DNA of 64,000 nt from JALONH01 sp046329235 (GTDB taxonomy: Bacteria; Bacteroidota; Bacteroidia; Cytophagales; Cytophagaceae). The translations under genes and the position numbers were made by a program. This document shows positions 18,887-30,800 of the stretch, in pieces (position 1 is the stretch's first letter; each line of letters begins with the position of its first letter). A model generated the notes under the pieces. That model did no database searches and was not told the DNA's origin. It saw only the letters and a program-made list of their open reading frames with translations. The stretch is taken from NCBI GenBank assembly GCA_046329235.1, contig JAXLVA010000001.1, positions 1,240,001 to 1,304,000 on the forward strand, written 5' to 3'.

Positions 18887-19936
18887 TTAGTGCTTGTAGA
18901 AGCTTGGACATGGAAGTCTTCGCATAGGCTTATACTTCTTAGTGGGCTTATATATATAAGTGACATTTAATTCATGAGCACCGCCATTTCTTGTCGTAGT
19001 TAGTTTAGAAACCACATAATCATAACTATAACCAATACTCCAACTTTTATAAATCCATCCAATTAAGAATACCATTGACTCGTTATTTTGGAAATTATCA
19101 TATTGTTTTACCGGTATACCGCGATACCAAAAACCAGCCATTAATTGGTTATAAATAGCATAAACACCAAAATCTACCTGATCTGATTTCCCTTGAGACT
19201 TGTAATGGAACGTAGGAGTAATACTAATCTCAGGCTCCTCATCTGTGTAGGCTAAATATTTTCTATGGGAAAGATTAAACTTATACCCCCCTGTCAAAGC
19301 AAACTTCATAGGCAAACCGGCATTACCACCACCAGGGAACGATTGATTGGGCATATTTAAATGATGAGCAGAGAAACCTCCCCACCACTTATCAGAATAA
19401 GCTAAAATACCCGATGAAATATCCGGATACCATTTACTTTGGATTCCTCCCGGATAAGTTCCACCACCCACTAAACCTAAATTATCATCATATTGACCTG
19501 GAAATGTTAACTGAGAATAATTTAATGTTCTATTGGTAGCTGTTGCTTGTAAACCTGCCCTAACTGTAAATGAACTTGTTACAGGTAGTTCATATGCGTA
19601 TAATAATGAATACTCATTAGTATTAATTATGCTAGATCCTTGAATATCTCTAAAAACCTGAAAACCTAACCCACTTTTGTATTTATCAAAATAACCATCA
19701 CCGGAAATATACATGGTTTTATAATTAGCATCTAAGCCTGGCCATTGGATACGCGTGTGAGCAATTCCTCTCATAGCATGAAGTGCGCCCGCAAAAGCCG
19801 GATTTTGATACAATGGAACTGCATAAAACTGAGAGAATTGAATATCCTGAGCCATCGTATTGGTAATACCAATGATAGTAATCAAAAAATAAGCTAAATG
19901 CTTAATTATGTTTTTATTGATTGTTTTCAGTTTCAT
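18887..19936 (-). CDS. PorP/SprF family T9SS membrane protein
   Basis: A 349-residue outer-membrane barrel with signal peptide ending in TMAQ and the diagnostic start DIQFSQFYAVPLYQNPAFAG. Later features include GLGFQVFRDIQG, YAYELPVTSSFTVRAGLQ and SWSIGYSYDYVVSKL. In F. johnsoniae SprF is needed for secretion of SprB, a giant protein with a type B sorting domain, and PorP/SprF genes often lie beside genes for such cargo. Here the 3843-residue type B cargo gene is 1.9 kb away, so a dedicated secretion partner is the natural inference. Confidence 0.92.
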   Translation of the reverse strand: MKLKTINKNIIKHLAYFLITIIGITNTMAQDIQFSQFYAVPLYQNPAFAGALHAMRGIAHTRIQWPGLDANYKTMYISGDGYFDKYKSGLGFQVFRDIQGSSIINTNEYSLLYAYELPVTSSFTVRAGLQATATNRTLNYSQLTFPGQYDDNLGLVGGGTYPGGIQSKWYPDISSGILAYSDKWWGGFSAHHLNMPNQSFPGGGNAGLPMKFALTGGYKFNLSHRKYLAYTDEEPEISITPTFHYKSQGKSDQVDFGVYAIYNQLMAGFWYRGIPVKQYDNFQNNESMVFLIGWIYKSWSIGYSYDYVVSKLTTTRNGGAHELNVTYIYKPTKKYKPMRRLPCPSFYKH

Positions 19937-19967
19937 TTATCTTTAAATTGAACTCTACATTCTAATT

Positions 19968-19975
19968 CAAATATA
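19968..19975 (-). promoter_or_regulatory. -7 promoter element (TATATTTG) of PorP/SprF
   Basis: On the minus strand TATATTTG fits TAnnTTTG and ends about 31 bases before the ATG at 19936. In the same divergent region TATATTTA at 20021-20028 may serve the plus-strand PorE-like paralogue. Confidence 0.4.
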
Positions 19976-20050
19976 TGGAATTACCATTTATTCTATACGA
20001 GTATTAACTATAAAAGTTCTTATATTTACGATACTTGTTTATTGAAAACC

Positions 20051-21673
20051 ATGAATACTCTTAAAAAAGCAGTCTATTATTCAATTTTTACTATTTATAT
20101 ATTTTGTTTTACTTCCTTAGTATCAGCACAAAGCGAATACAGCAAAAAGGAAATTAGGAACTTGGAGGTTAGTGCTAAAATCTATTTCGATCAACGAAAT
20201 TATTTTCAAGCTTTACCTTTATATCAAGTCTTGGACAGTATTACCCCTCATAACCCACAATACATTTACCCTCTAGGTATTTGTCATATCAATGCTAATT
20301 ATAATGATAAGGAAGCATTGATTTATTTTCAAGAATGCCTTAAAAACGAAAAAGCTTACCCTAAAACACTTTTATATTATTTAGCTAAATGCTACCATCT
20401 TAGCTTGAACTTTGATTTAGCCATCCACTATTACGAATCGTATTTATCTCATTTATATTATAAGAAGAAACAAAACGTATACATTATTAAAGAAGTCTAT
20501 CGTGAAATAGAGATGTGTAAAAATGGGAAAGATTTAATTAAGCAATTTCAAGAAATTGATATTGTTAATTTGGGTCCAACTATTAATACAATATATCCTG
20601 AATATGCACCCGTGTTAAGTGCCGATGAAACAGAACTAATATTCACTTCAAGCCGACCTTCCACAAAAGGTGGTGGTTTAGATCCTTATGATGGGCATTA
20701 TTATGAAGATATATATTTATCTAGAAGAATGGATACTACTTGGTTGGAAGCATCTCCGATTTCTGGGGTAAATTCTAATGGACATGATGCCTCCATTTCT
20801 CTTACACCGGATGGGCAACAATTACTATTATATAAGTATACTGAAAATGCAGTTGGTCTTGGTAGTGGAGATTTGTATATATCTATGCTTGTTGGATATA
20901 ATTGGACTGAACCTGTTAAACTGGATGAAAATATCAATACACTTTTTTGGGAACCGTCTGGATCATTAATCAATGATGGAAACACTTTAATTTTTAGTAG
21001 TGACAAACCTGGCGGTAAAGGAGGTTTGGATTTATATATAAGTAAAAAACAGAGTAACGGCATTTGGGGTATACCAGAATCTCTAGGAGATATAATTAAC
21101 ACTCCTTATAATGAAGACTCTCCCTATCTACATCCGGACGGAAAAACTCTTTATTTCAGCTCTACAGGTCATAATTCCATGGGTGGGTTCGATTTATTTT
21201 ATACCACATACAATGACTCTTTAGGTAAATGGAACCCTCCTATTAATATGGGGTATCCTATTAATACAGCCCATGACGAATTACATTTTACATTTACAGC
21301 GGATGGTAAAAGAATGTACTTCGCAGCTCGCAAACCAGATGGATTTGGCGACAAAGACATTTATATGGCTACTTTGGAAAAAGAGGTTACTAATAATGTA
21401 CTTGTAGTGGTTGGTACAATTAAAGACTCTATTAGCAAAGAGCCGATTGCTGCCACTATAAAAGTTGTTGACAAAACAACACAAAAAATTATAGGTATTT
21501 ACAATTCCAATAAGTCTACCGGAAAATATATCATGGTGTTTCCTGAAGGTAGTCAATATTTGATTACCATAGAATCTGATAGATATAAGATTTGTGATGA
21601 AACAGTTGATACTAGACAACTTAGCGAGTACAAAGAAGTAAATTCAACAATACTTCTTTGTCCAGAAAAATGA
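20051..21673 (+). CDS. PorE-like paralogue without OmpA domain (TPR, PD40 propeller, CRD)
   Basis: A 540-residue exported protein (signal peptide ending near LVSAQ) with TPR-like repeats (about 30-150), a PD40-type beta-propeller (about 170-435; LIFTSSRPSTKGGG, LIFSSDKPGGKGGLDLYIS, LYFSSTGHNSMGGFDLFY, MYFAARKPDGFGDKDIYM) and a CRD-like domain (about 445-520). It aligns by eye with the PorE-like protein at 16567-18486 up to LSEYKEVNSTILL and stops just where that protein enters its OmpA domain. The 131 bases downstream hold no OmpA sequence in another frame, so this is a natural length and not a frameshift. It could be an unanchored partner in the secretion or display of the giant protein. ATG 20051 is preferred over TTG 20042. 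Confidence 0.82.
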   Translation: MNTLKKAVYYSIFTIYIFCFTSLVSAQSEYSKKEIRNLEVSAKIYFDQRNYFQALPLYQVLDSITPHNPQYIYPLGICHINANYNDKEALIYFQECLKNEKAYPKTLLYYLAKCYHLSLNFDLAIHYYESYLSHLYYKKKQNVYIIKEVYREIEMCKNGKDLIKQFQEIDIVNLGPTINTIYPEYAPVLSADETELIFTSSRPSTKGGGLDPYDGHYYEDIYLSRRMDTTWLEASPISGVNSNGHDASISLTPDGQQLLLYKYTENAVGLGSGDLYISMLVGYNWTEPVKLDENINTLFWEPSGSLINDGNTLIFSSDKPGGKGGLDLYISKKQSNGIWGIPESLGDIINTPYNEDSPYLHPDGKTLYFSSTGHNSMGGFDLFYTTYNDSLGKWNPPINMGYPINTAHDELHFTFTADGKRMYFAARKPDGFGDKDIYMATLEKEVTNNVLVVVGTIKDSISKEPIAATIKVVDKTTQKIIGIYNSNKSTGKYIMVFPEGSQYLITIESDRYKICDETVDTRQLSEYKEVNSTILLCPEK

Positions 21674-21804
21674 TATGTTCATCGATAATATAATATGGTT
21701 TATTTTAGAAATGTTAATATTTTCTTTAAATAAATTCCGACTATTGAATAACCAAAGTATCCCAAATTCGTAAATAAAGGCATAGAAATAGGTCTGTTCA
21801 GCTT

Positions 21805-24800
21805 ATGAAAACATTATTACCCTTGACTAAAAAATTCTTTTTACCCCTGTTACTATCATTGATAGCGAGTTTTAGCTATGGTGAAGGGACAAAAGAATTA
21901 ACACCTACGGCTGCCGATGACAACCATGGGGTGTTACAAATTTGGGATAATAACGACGCGGGTCGTAACTCATTTACATATGTAGCCCCCGCTAATAGAA
22001 GATTATATTTTGATATATGTTTACCAGGTGAAACAGTATGGTTTGGAGTTAACTACGATCCAGGTGATTTAGGAGCGCCGGCTACTGTACATTATAGAAT
22101 CAAGTTTGACGATGGCTCTGCCAATGGTTTAGTTGTTGCAGGTCCTTTCCAAATAACCAATGCAGGTGCAGGTTCTATAGCTAATTATGCTCAGGCAGTA
22201 GCGGGTCCTTCCAACATGCCGGGTGGAGCAGCGGGCGGTTATGTTGCTAGAACATTTGATCCAATGGCTGTAGGTACGGGTCCTGGTAGATACTGGATAG
22301 AATTTAACAGAAATGACCCTAATACATATACAGATGCCATCCCTCCAAACAACACTTCTACAGCTGGTTCTCGTAGAAAAACTCGTTTCAGATATTTTGA
22401 TTTAACTATACATGACGATGCTTCAGTGTCAGGTCCGGTATTTGGCTTAACACCCGGAGTTCGTAGAGGAAGATTATTCTCTCAAGCTTGGGATATTAAT
22501 GCAAATGCTTTTGGTAACGAGTATAATGCAACTATGTATGTTTATGCAGATGATGGAATTGTTACCGGACTAAACTTTAACGGTATTCGTCCACACGGTT
22601 TCGTAATATCATGCAACCCATCCGGTGTTACAAGTTCACCTAACCCAAATACTGACCGACAATCTATTGCAGGTAACTTTACCTATGCTCAATATAAAAT
22701 ATTCTTAAATAATCCGGATGAAAACTGTTTCCCTACAGGTACATTCGGAGCTGTCACTTCGCCAGTTACAATTACTGGTTGTGATGTAAACAACAGGTGT
22801 ATTAACGTAACAGTAAACAAAGCCGGTCCGGCCGATTTATTATTAGACTTAAATGGTACAGCCGGATACCAACCGGGAACTGCCGATGTATTAATTCGTA
22901 CAAATTTAGTAGTTGGTACCAATTGTATTCCTTGGAATGGTCGTGATGGTTTAGGTAATCTAGTATCAACAGGCATTAACATTCCAATGCGATTAGATTA
23001 TTTTGACGGTTTAACTCACTTACCTTTATTTGACGTTGAAAACCACCCTCGCGGTTTTATAGTTACATTAGTTCGACCTGCAGGTCCTGCTCCAAGATTA
23101 TTTTGGGATGATTCCCAATTACCAGGTGGAAATATACCTCCTGGAGGTGGAGGTGCTGGTATCGGTGTTCAACTTGCAGGTTACGCAACATCCGCTCCAA
23201 CAAATGGTGGTCATAGATGGGGGACAACTACAGGTGGTGCTGTAGTAGCTGGCGGTATTTCTAATAATTATGGTGATAATAGAACAATTAACACATGGTG
23301 GTATGCAAATATCATCCAAGTAAATGCTAACTATGACGTTCCAGGAAATATTGCTGTTGACGCGAATACATTAACACCTGGTACTGGTGCGGCAAATGAC
23401 CAAGCCGTTTGTTCTAATATAAATACTATTAACTTGAACGGTTCAGTTTCCGGTGCTACCGGTGGTGTATGGTCAGGTGGTTCAGGTGGTACTTTCGGTA
23501 GTGCTACATCTCCTGTAACAACCTATACGCCTTCTACGGCGGATTTCACGGCAGGATTTATAAAATTATTCTTAACATCTACTGGTAATGGCTCCTGTCC
23601 TGCTGTAAAAGATTCTATTCGAATCACTATTAACCCCGGCCCTACCGTCGATGCCGGGCCAAATCGAACGGTCTGTGCCAACAATGCAACTGCTAGCCTA
23701 GCCGGAACTTTTACAGTTGCTACCGGAGTGCAGTGGTCGGGAGGCTTAGGCACCTATGTACCTAATAGCACAACGGCAACGGCTACCTATACTCCTACAG
23801 CAGCCGAAATCACTACGGGTACAGTTACATTAACGCTTACTACAACGGGTAATGGATTGTGTCCTGCGGCGAGCGATCAAATGACAATTACCATCCAAGC
23901 GGCACCTACTGTAGATGCTGGTAATCCTGTAACGACTTGTGCCAATAATGTCAATGTGAATTTAGTAGGAACTACTGCGAATTCTACAAGTGTATTATGG
24001 TCTGGCGGAGGCGGGTCTTTCGGTTCAGCAGGATCTGTTACATCTTCCTATATACCTTCAGCTACGGAGATAAATAATGCTACTACTAACATTACATTAA
24101 CATTATCCGCTTTCAGAGCAGGTTGTAATCCGGTAACAGACAATGTTACGGTTACTATAACACCTAGTCCAACTGTAAATGCAGGGACAGATAGAACCAT
24201 TTGTAAAAATGACTCTGTGAATCTTGCCGGTGTTGTCACGGTGGCTACTGGTGGTACTTGGTCTGGTGGATCAGGTTCATTCAAACCTAATGCGAACACT
24301 TTAACAGCAAATTATAAACCATCTGCTTCAGAATTATTAGGAACCTCAGTTACTCTTACCTTAACTAGTACTGGAAATGGAAATTGTTTGGCTGTTACAG
24401 ATCAAATGATTATTAATTTATCGCCAGCTCCTACTATTAATGCCGGACCTGATGTAACAGTTTGTCAGAACAATTCTACTGTAAATCTTTCTGCTACATT
24501 TACCGGAGCTCCGAATGTATTATGGACAGGTAGTGGTGGTACTTTTGTACCAAACACAGCTGCGCCAAGTGTACAATACACTCCTTCAGCTGCTGAAATA
24601 TTAGCCGGTGTAACAGGTGTGATTGTAAGAACCAATGGTGGTTCATGTCCTCCAACTCAAGATACTGTATTTATTACTATCAACCCTGCTCCTACGGTAG
24701 ATGCAGGCCCTCCTGTAAGTATTTGTAAAAACAACCCTACTGGAACTTTAAATGGTACCGTATCAGGTACGTCTACTTTCACTTGGTCTTCACCTACCGG

Positions 24801-27800
24801 AGGTTTATTCTCTGATGCGAACAGTTTGACATCTACTTATACGGCAAGTGCAAATGATATTTCTAGTGGTTCAGTAACATTGACCTTAACTGCTACATTC
24901 CCAGGTTGTAATCCTGTGACTGATAATGTCGTTGTTACCTTAACCAATCCTCCGACTGTAAATGCAGGTCCAGTTCGAAATGTCTGTGTAAACAATGTAA
25001 CATCTACACTTAACGGTACTTTCTCTGGTTCAACAGGTGTACAATGGTCTACTAATGGTACTGGCACTTTCGGTTCACCAACCAATCCAATATCAACTTA
25101 CATTCCTAGTGCAGCTGATGCTGCTTTAGGTACAGTTACAGTTACTTTAACAACTACAGGAAATGGTAATTGTGCTCCGGTTTCTAGTAACACAACTGTT
25201 AATATTAGAACTGCTCCGGTTGTTGATGCAGGTAACCCTATTTCTGTTTGTGCTAATAACCCTACTGTTAATTTAACTGGTACAGTTACAGGTGCCGGAG
25301 GTGGAAAATGGATTGGTGGAACAACTTCTGGATTCACTCCAAACAGAAATCAGTTGTCTACATCATATACTCCAACAGCTGCTGAAATAGCTTCTGGTAG
25401 TGTTACTTTAACATTAGAATCAACTGGTAACGGCACTTGTAATCCTGTGCAAGACAATATAACTATTACTATTACTCCTCCTCCAACTGTAGATGCTGGT
25501 AATCCAGTCTCTGTCTGTGCGGATAACCCTGTTGCCAATTTAACGGCTACCGTCACTGTAGCAACTGGCGTAACTTGGTCAGGTGGAACAGGAACATTCT
25601 CAAGTCCTAATTCATTAAGTACTACATATACTCCAACTGTAAATGAAATCAATAGTGGAACTGTAACATTAACTGCTATTACCACTGGTAATGGTGGATG
25701 TACGGCAGTATCTGACAATGTTACTGTTACCATTACTCCTGCTCCTACTGTTAATGCAGGTTCGGATCAAACAGTCTGTGGTACAGTAGCAACAGTAGCA
25801 ACAGTAACTGCAACAACAACAGTTGCTACCGGGGTTACATGGACAATTGTTACCGGAACCGGAACATTAAGTTCTCCCAACTCTTTAACAACTAATTATA
25901 CACCATCAGCTAATGACATCATTGCCGGGTCTGTAAGATTACGTGCAACTACAACCGAAAATGGTTTATGTCAGGCTGTTAATGATGTAATGATCATAAC
26001 ATATACCCCGGAACCATCTATCGATGCAGGTACTAATCAAATTGTTTGTTCCACGGAATTGCCAATCAATTTAACTGCAACAGGTTCTCCTGCGGTTTGG
26101 CAAGCAGCTGGTGGCACCTATGGAAATGTCAATAGTTTAAGCACAACCTACATGCCTACAGCAGGTCAAATTGCAGCCGGTACTGTAACACTTACTATTT
26201 CTACTATCGCGAGTGGTGCTTGTCCTACGAAGTCAGACCAAATTACAATATCTATACCTCCAGGGCCAGTAGTTAATACTGGAGCTGACAATCAAACAAT
26301 GTGTGGTAGCCAGGCGAATTATCCAATCACAGCATCTATTTCTAATGCTACTGGTGGATTCTGGACTACTTCCGGAACTGGGTCTTTCTCTCCAAACAAC
26401 ACCACAATAAATGCTACTTATATCCCTTCTGCAGCGGATAGAACAGCAGGAAGTGTTGTATTAACATTAACATCTACTGGTAATGGAACTTGTTTACAAG
26501 TGTCTGATAATTTCACTCTAACAATAACACCTGCCATCACGGTATTTGCCGGACCTGACCAAACCCTTTGTGGAGACGTAGCTGGTTTACCATTAACCGG
26601 TACAATCAATGTAGCTTCAGGCGGTACTTGGTCTATTATTACTGGTACAGGAACAATTGTAAGCCCTACCTCATTAAACACGACCTATAACTTAGGTGGT
26701 GGTGATGTTGCTGCTGGTACAGTTAGATTACGATTATCTTCTACAGGTAATGGTTCTTGTCCAGTAGTCACAGATGATGTTATTTACACCATTACACCTG
26801 CTCCTACCGTAAATGCAGGTGCTAATCAAACCATTTGTGCAGATTCAGCTTATGTTCAACTAGGTGCAGTAATTACTGTAGCTTCAGGAATCTCCTGGAC
26901 TTCAAACGGTACAGGTACATTTACTGCTGATAATGTATCATTAAACTCTCGTTATATACCTTCTGCTGCTGACATAACAGCAGGAACTGTCATCTTAACA
27001 GCTGCTTCAACCGGTAACGGTACTTGTAATGCAGTTACAGGATCGATTACAGTTACAATTACTCCGCGTGTTACATTAAATGCAGGTACCGACCAAACTG
27101 TTTGTGGAAATAACTCCATCGTGAATTTAAATGCAGCAGTTACTGTAGCCGGTGCTGTAAACTGGACTACCTCAGGGTCTGGTACATTTGCCAATCAAAC
27201 AAGCCCAACAACTACTTACACACCTTCTCCTACTGATATTTCAAATGGATTAGTAACGTTAACAGTAGTAACCACAGGAAACGGAACTTGTAAAGCAAAA
27301 ACAGATCAAGTAATTGTTACTATAACTCCATCACCAACAGTTAATGCAGGTTTACCTCAAACTGTTTGTGCTAATACTAGTGGTGTTACTTTAAATGGTA
27401 CAGTTACAACGGCAACTGGAGGTACTTGGACTACCGCCGGATCAGGAACATTTGTAAATGCTAATAATTTAATCACTTCATATCGCCCATCTACAGCAGA
27501 TACATCTGCCGGTAGTGTGCTTTTAACATTAACTACAACAGGTAATGGAACTTGTAATGCAGTTATAAGCAGTGTGACCATATCATTCGATAAACTTCCG
27601 GTTGTAAATGCCGGTCCGGATCAAATTATATGTGCCGACAGTGCTTTTGTTCAATTAGCCGGTAAAGTATTAAATGCTAGTGGTGGAACATGGACATCTT
27701 CAGGTACAGGTAATTTCTTCCCTATTGTTACAGATTTAAATGGCGTTTATTCACCAAGTCTTAATGATAGAAATGGAGTTGCGCCAATAACAATAACCTT

Positions 27801-30800
27801 AACATCAGCAACCAATGGAACTTGTCCGGGACAATCTGACAACTTTACTGTAACGATTACTAAAGCTCCTGTTATAACCGTTTCACCTGACCAAACAGTT
27901 TGTGCTAATAATGCAGTAGCTAATTTCTCTGGAACATTTACCGTAGCGGGAGGTATCCAATGGACTTCTACCGGTACAGGAACGTTCTCTCCTAGCTCGA
28001 CTAGTACAAGTGTAAGTTACACACCTTCTGCATTGGATATTTCTGCAGGATCGGTAGTAATTTCAATGTCAACAACTGGAAATGGAACGTGTAAAGTAGC
28101 TAGACAATTCAGAACACTTACCATAACTCCGCGCCCAACTGTAAATGCAGGTCCAGACAAAACAATTTGTGCGGACAGCCTAGGTGTAAAACTTAATAAT
28201 GCCTCATTCACAGTGGCAGGTGGTGTTCAATGGACTATATTAAGCGGTACAGGTGTCTTTGGACCTAACAACACTGTTATTCAACCAGACTACTTCCCTA
28301 CTGCCGCTGATAAGACTGCTGGATTTGTAAATCTAAAAGTAGAAACTACTAACAATGGTAATTGTTTGCCTGTTAGAGACACTATTAGAATTAACATCAC
28401 ACCTGCTCCCACTGTAAATGCGGGGACTGATAAAACAGTTTGTGCTGATACAGCCGGTGTTACATTAGCAGGAACATCGACAGTTGCCGGTGGTGTTATT
28501 TGGACTTCAAGTGGTTCTGGTATATTCTCTCCTTCTGCTACAACTCCAACAGCAACCTATATACCTTCTAATGCAGATACTACAGCTAAAACAGTTACCT
28601 TAACGTTAACAACAACGAATAACGGTACTTGTAAAGCTGTTTCGGATCAAATGAATATCACTATTACACCGGAAGTACTTTTAAGTGCTGGAAGTGATAA
28701 CACATTGTGTGCTAGCGCCGATCAATTAGTATTAGATGGATCCATGTCTAACGCAACAGGTGTACTATGGTCTACTAGTGGTACGGGGGTAATTACTCCT
28801 TCGACAAACACATTAAAGCCTACTTATACTCCTTCAGCAACAGATATAACTAACGGGTCTGTAGCCTTTACTTTAATATCTACAGGAAATGGTTTATGTC
28901 AACCCAAAACAGATAACGTTGTCATAACCTTCACTCCAATTCCAACAGTTTCTGCAGGTAACAACCTTCAAGTATGTAATACTGTTACTTCTGTAAATAT
29001 AAATGGTTCAGAAACTAATACTTCAGGTGTACAATGGGTTATCTTATCAGGTGCAGGTACTTTAACACCGGATAACACATTAAACACAACTTATAATATC
29101 GATCCTGCTGATTTACTATCAGGTGTTACTTTAAGGATAACTGGCAACGGTAATAGTGGGTGTTCTAACGTAGAAGATGTAATGCAAATTAGTTTTGTGG
29201 CATTACCTCCAATTGATGCCGGAACAAGTAAAACAGTTTGTTCTACTGATTTCCCTATCCAATTAGAAGGTACAGGTTCCACTGCTCAATGGTCTGGATA
29301 TACCGGCACAATGTCGCCAAATGATCAAACATTGAATGCATTATATACTCCAAGTGCTGGTGAAGTATCAGCTGGTACTGTAACTCTTACATTAACAACC
29401 ATCAATAATGGAGCCTGTCCGGCTAACTTTGACAATGTAACATTTACTATAATTGATGGCCCAATTGTTAATGCTGGTACAGTTCCTGTGATTTGTACGA
29501 ACACTCCACTAGTAAATCTTACCGGTACAACTAATGGTTTAAGTTCTACAGGTATATCTTGGACTACTAGCGGTACAGGAACATTCTCCTCCTCTACAAG
29601 TTTAACTCCAACCTATACTCCTTCTGCGTCTGATTATACTTCAGGATTTGTAATTTTAACAATACAATCTGCAGGAACTAACCCTGCATGTAGAATTGCA
29701 AAAGATACAGCAGTCCTAAGAATTCAACCTAGACCAACTGTTAATGCAGGAAATGATATAACTATCTGTAAAGATGTATTAACAATCCCTGTAAATGCGT
29801 TAATTACAAATTCCACCGGAGTAAGTTGGACATTAGGCACTAATGCTGCAGGTAGTTACAATAATCCGGTTGCCTTATCTACAACATATAATGTAGTAAC
29901 TGCTGATACTACTGCAGGTAACATTATCCTAGTAGTAAGTACTACCGGTCATAATCCAAACTGTCCGGCGGCTACTGATAATATCAATGTTACCTTCACC
30001 AATAAACCAAATGTATTTGCAGGCAACCCTATTACAGTCTGTGAGGATACGTCTTCTGTTCCTTTAAATGGCGTTGTAAGTATTGCAACAGGTGGCATTT
30101 GGTCTACAGCAGGGTCTGGGGTATTTACACCTAGTAATTCAGCATTAAATGCTAAATATATCCCTTCTACTGCTGACACTACTGCAGGTAATGTTACATT
30201 AACTTTAACAACTACAGGAAATGGGACTTGTAGAGCTTATACTTCCACAGTTGACATTACATTCAACGATCGTCCTACTGTGAATGTGACGGGTGTCAAT
30301 GACACTGTTTGTTCAGGAAACGTAATCACTATTAACGGTTCATTTAGTAATTCATCTGGATTACAATGGTTCACTACGGGTTCAGGTACGTTCTCAAATC
30401 CTACATCTGCAAGTACTGTATACACACCGTCCACAGCTGATAAAAACTCAGGTGGTGTTATATTATTTGCACGTACAACTGGTGGTGCACCATGTAAAGA
30501 TGTAGAAGACTTCTTATCGTTCACTATCTTAACAGATCCTTCCGCATTAGTAAATGCAGGGTTTGACCAAACAGTCTGTGCGGATGCTGCCTTTATTATA
30601 TTAGATGGTACTATTGGCGGTATTGCTTCCGGTGGTATCTGGACAGCGTCTTCCGGATTAGGAGATTTCTTCCCTGATGTTACCGATTTAAATCCATTCT
30701 TTATACCGGATGTAACTGATGTTGCTACAGGAAATGTTACTCTTAGATTAACTTCAACTGGTAACAGTATCTGTCCTCCATCCTTCGATGATATGATATT

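Noticed and set aside
20051..21804. PorE-like paralogue as a gene broken by frameshift or truncation
   Set aside because: The frame ends cleanly at a domain border and the 131 bases to the next gene encode no OmpA sequence in any frame.
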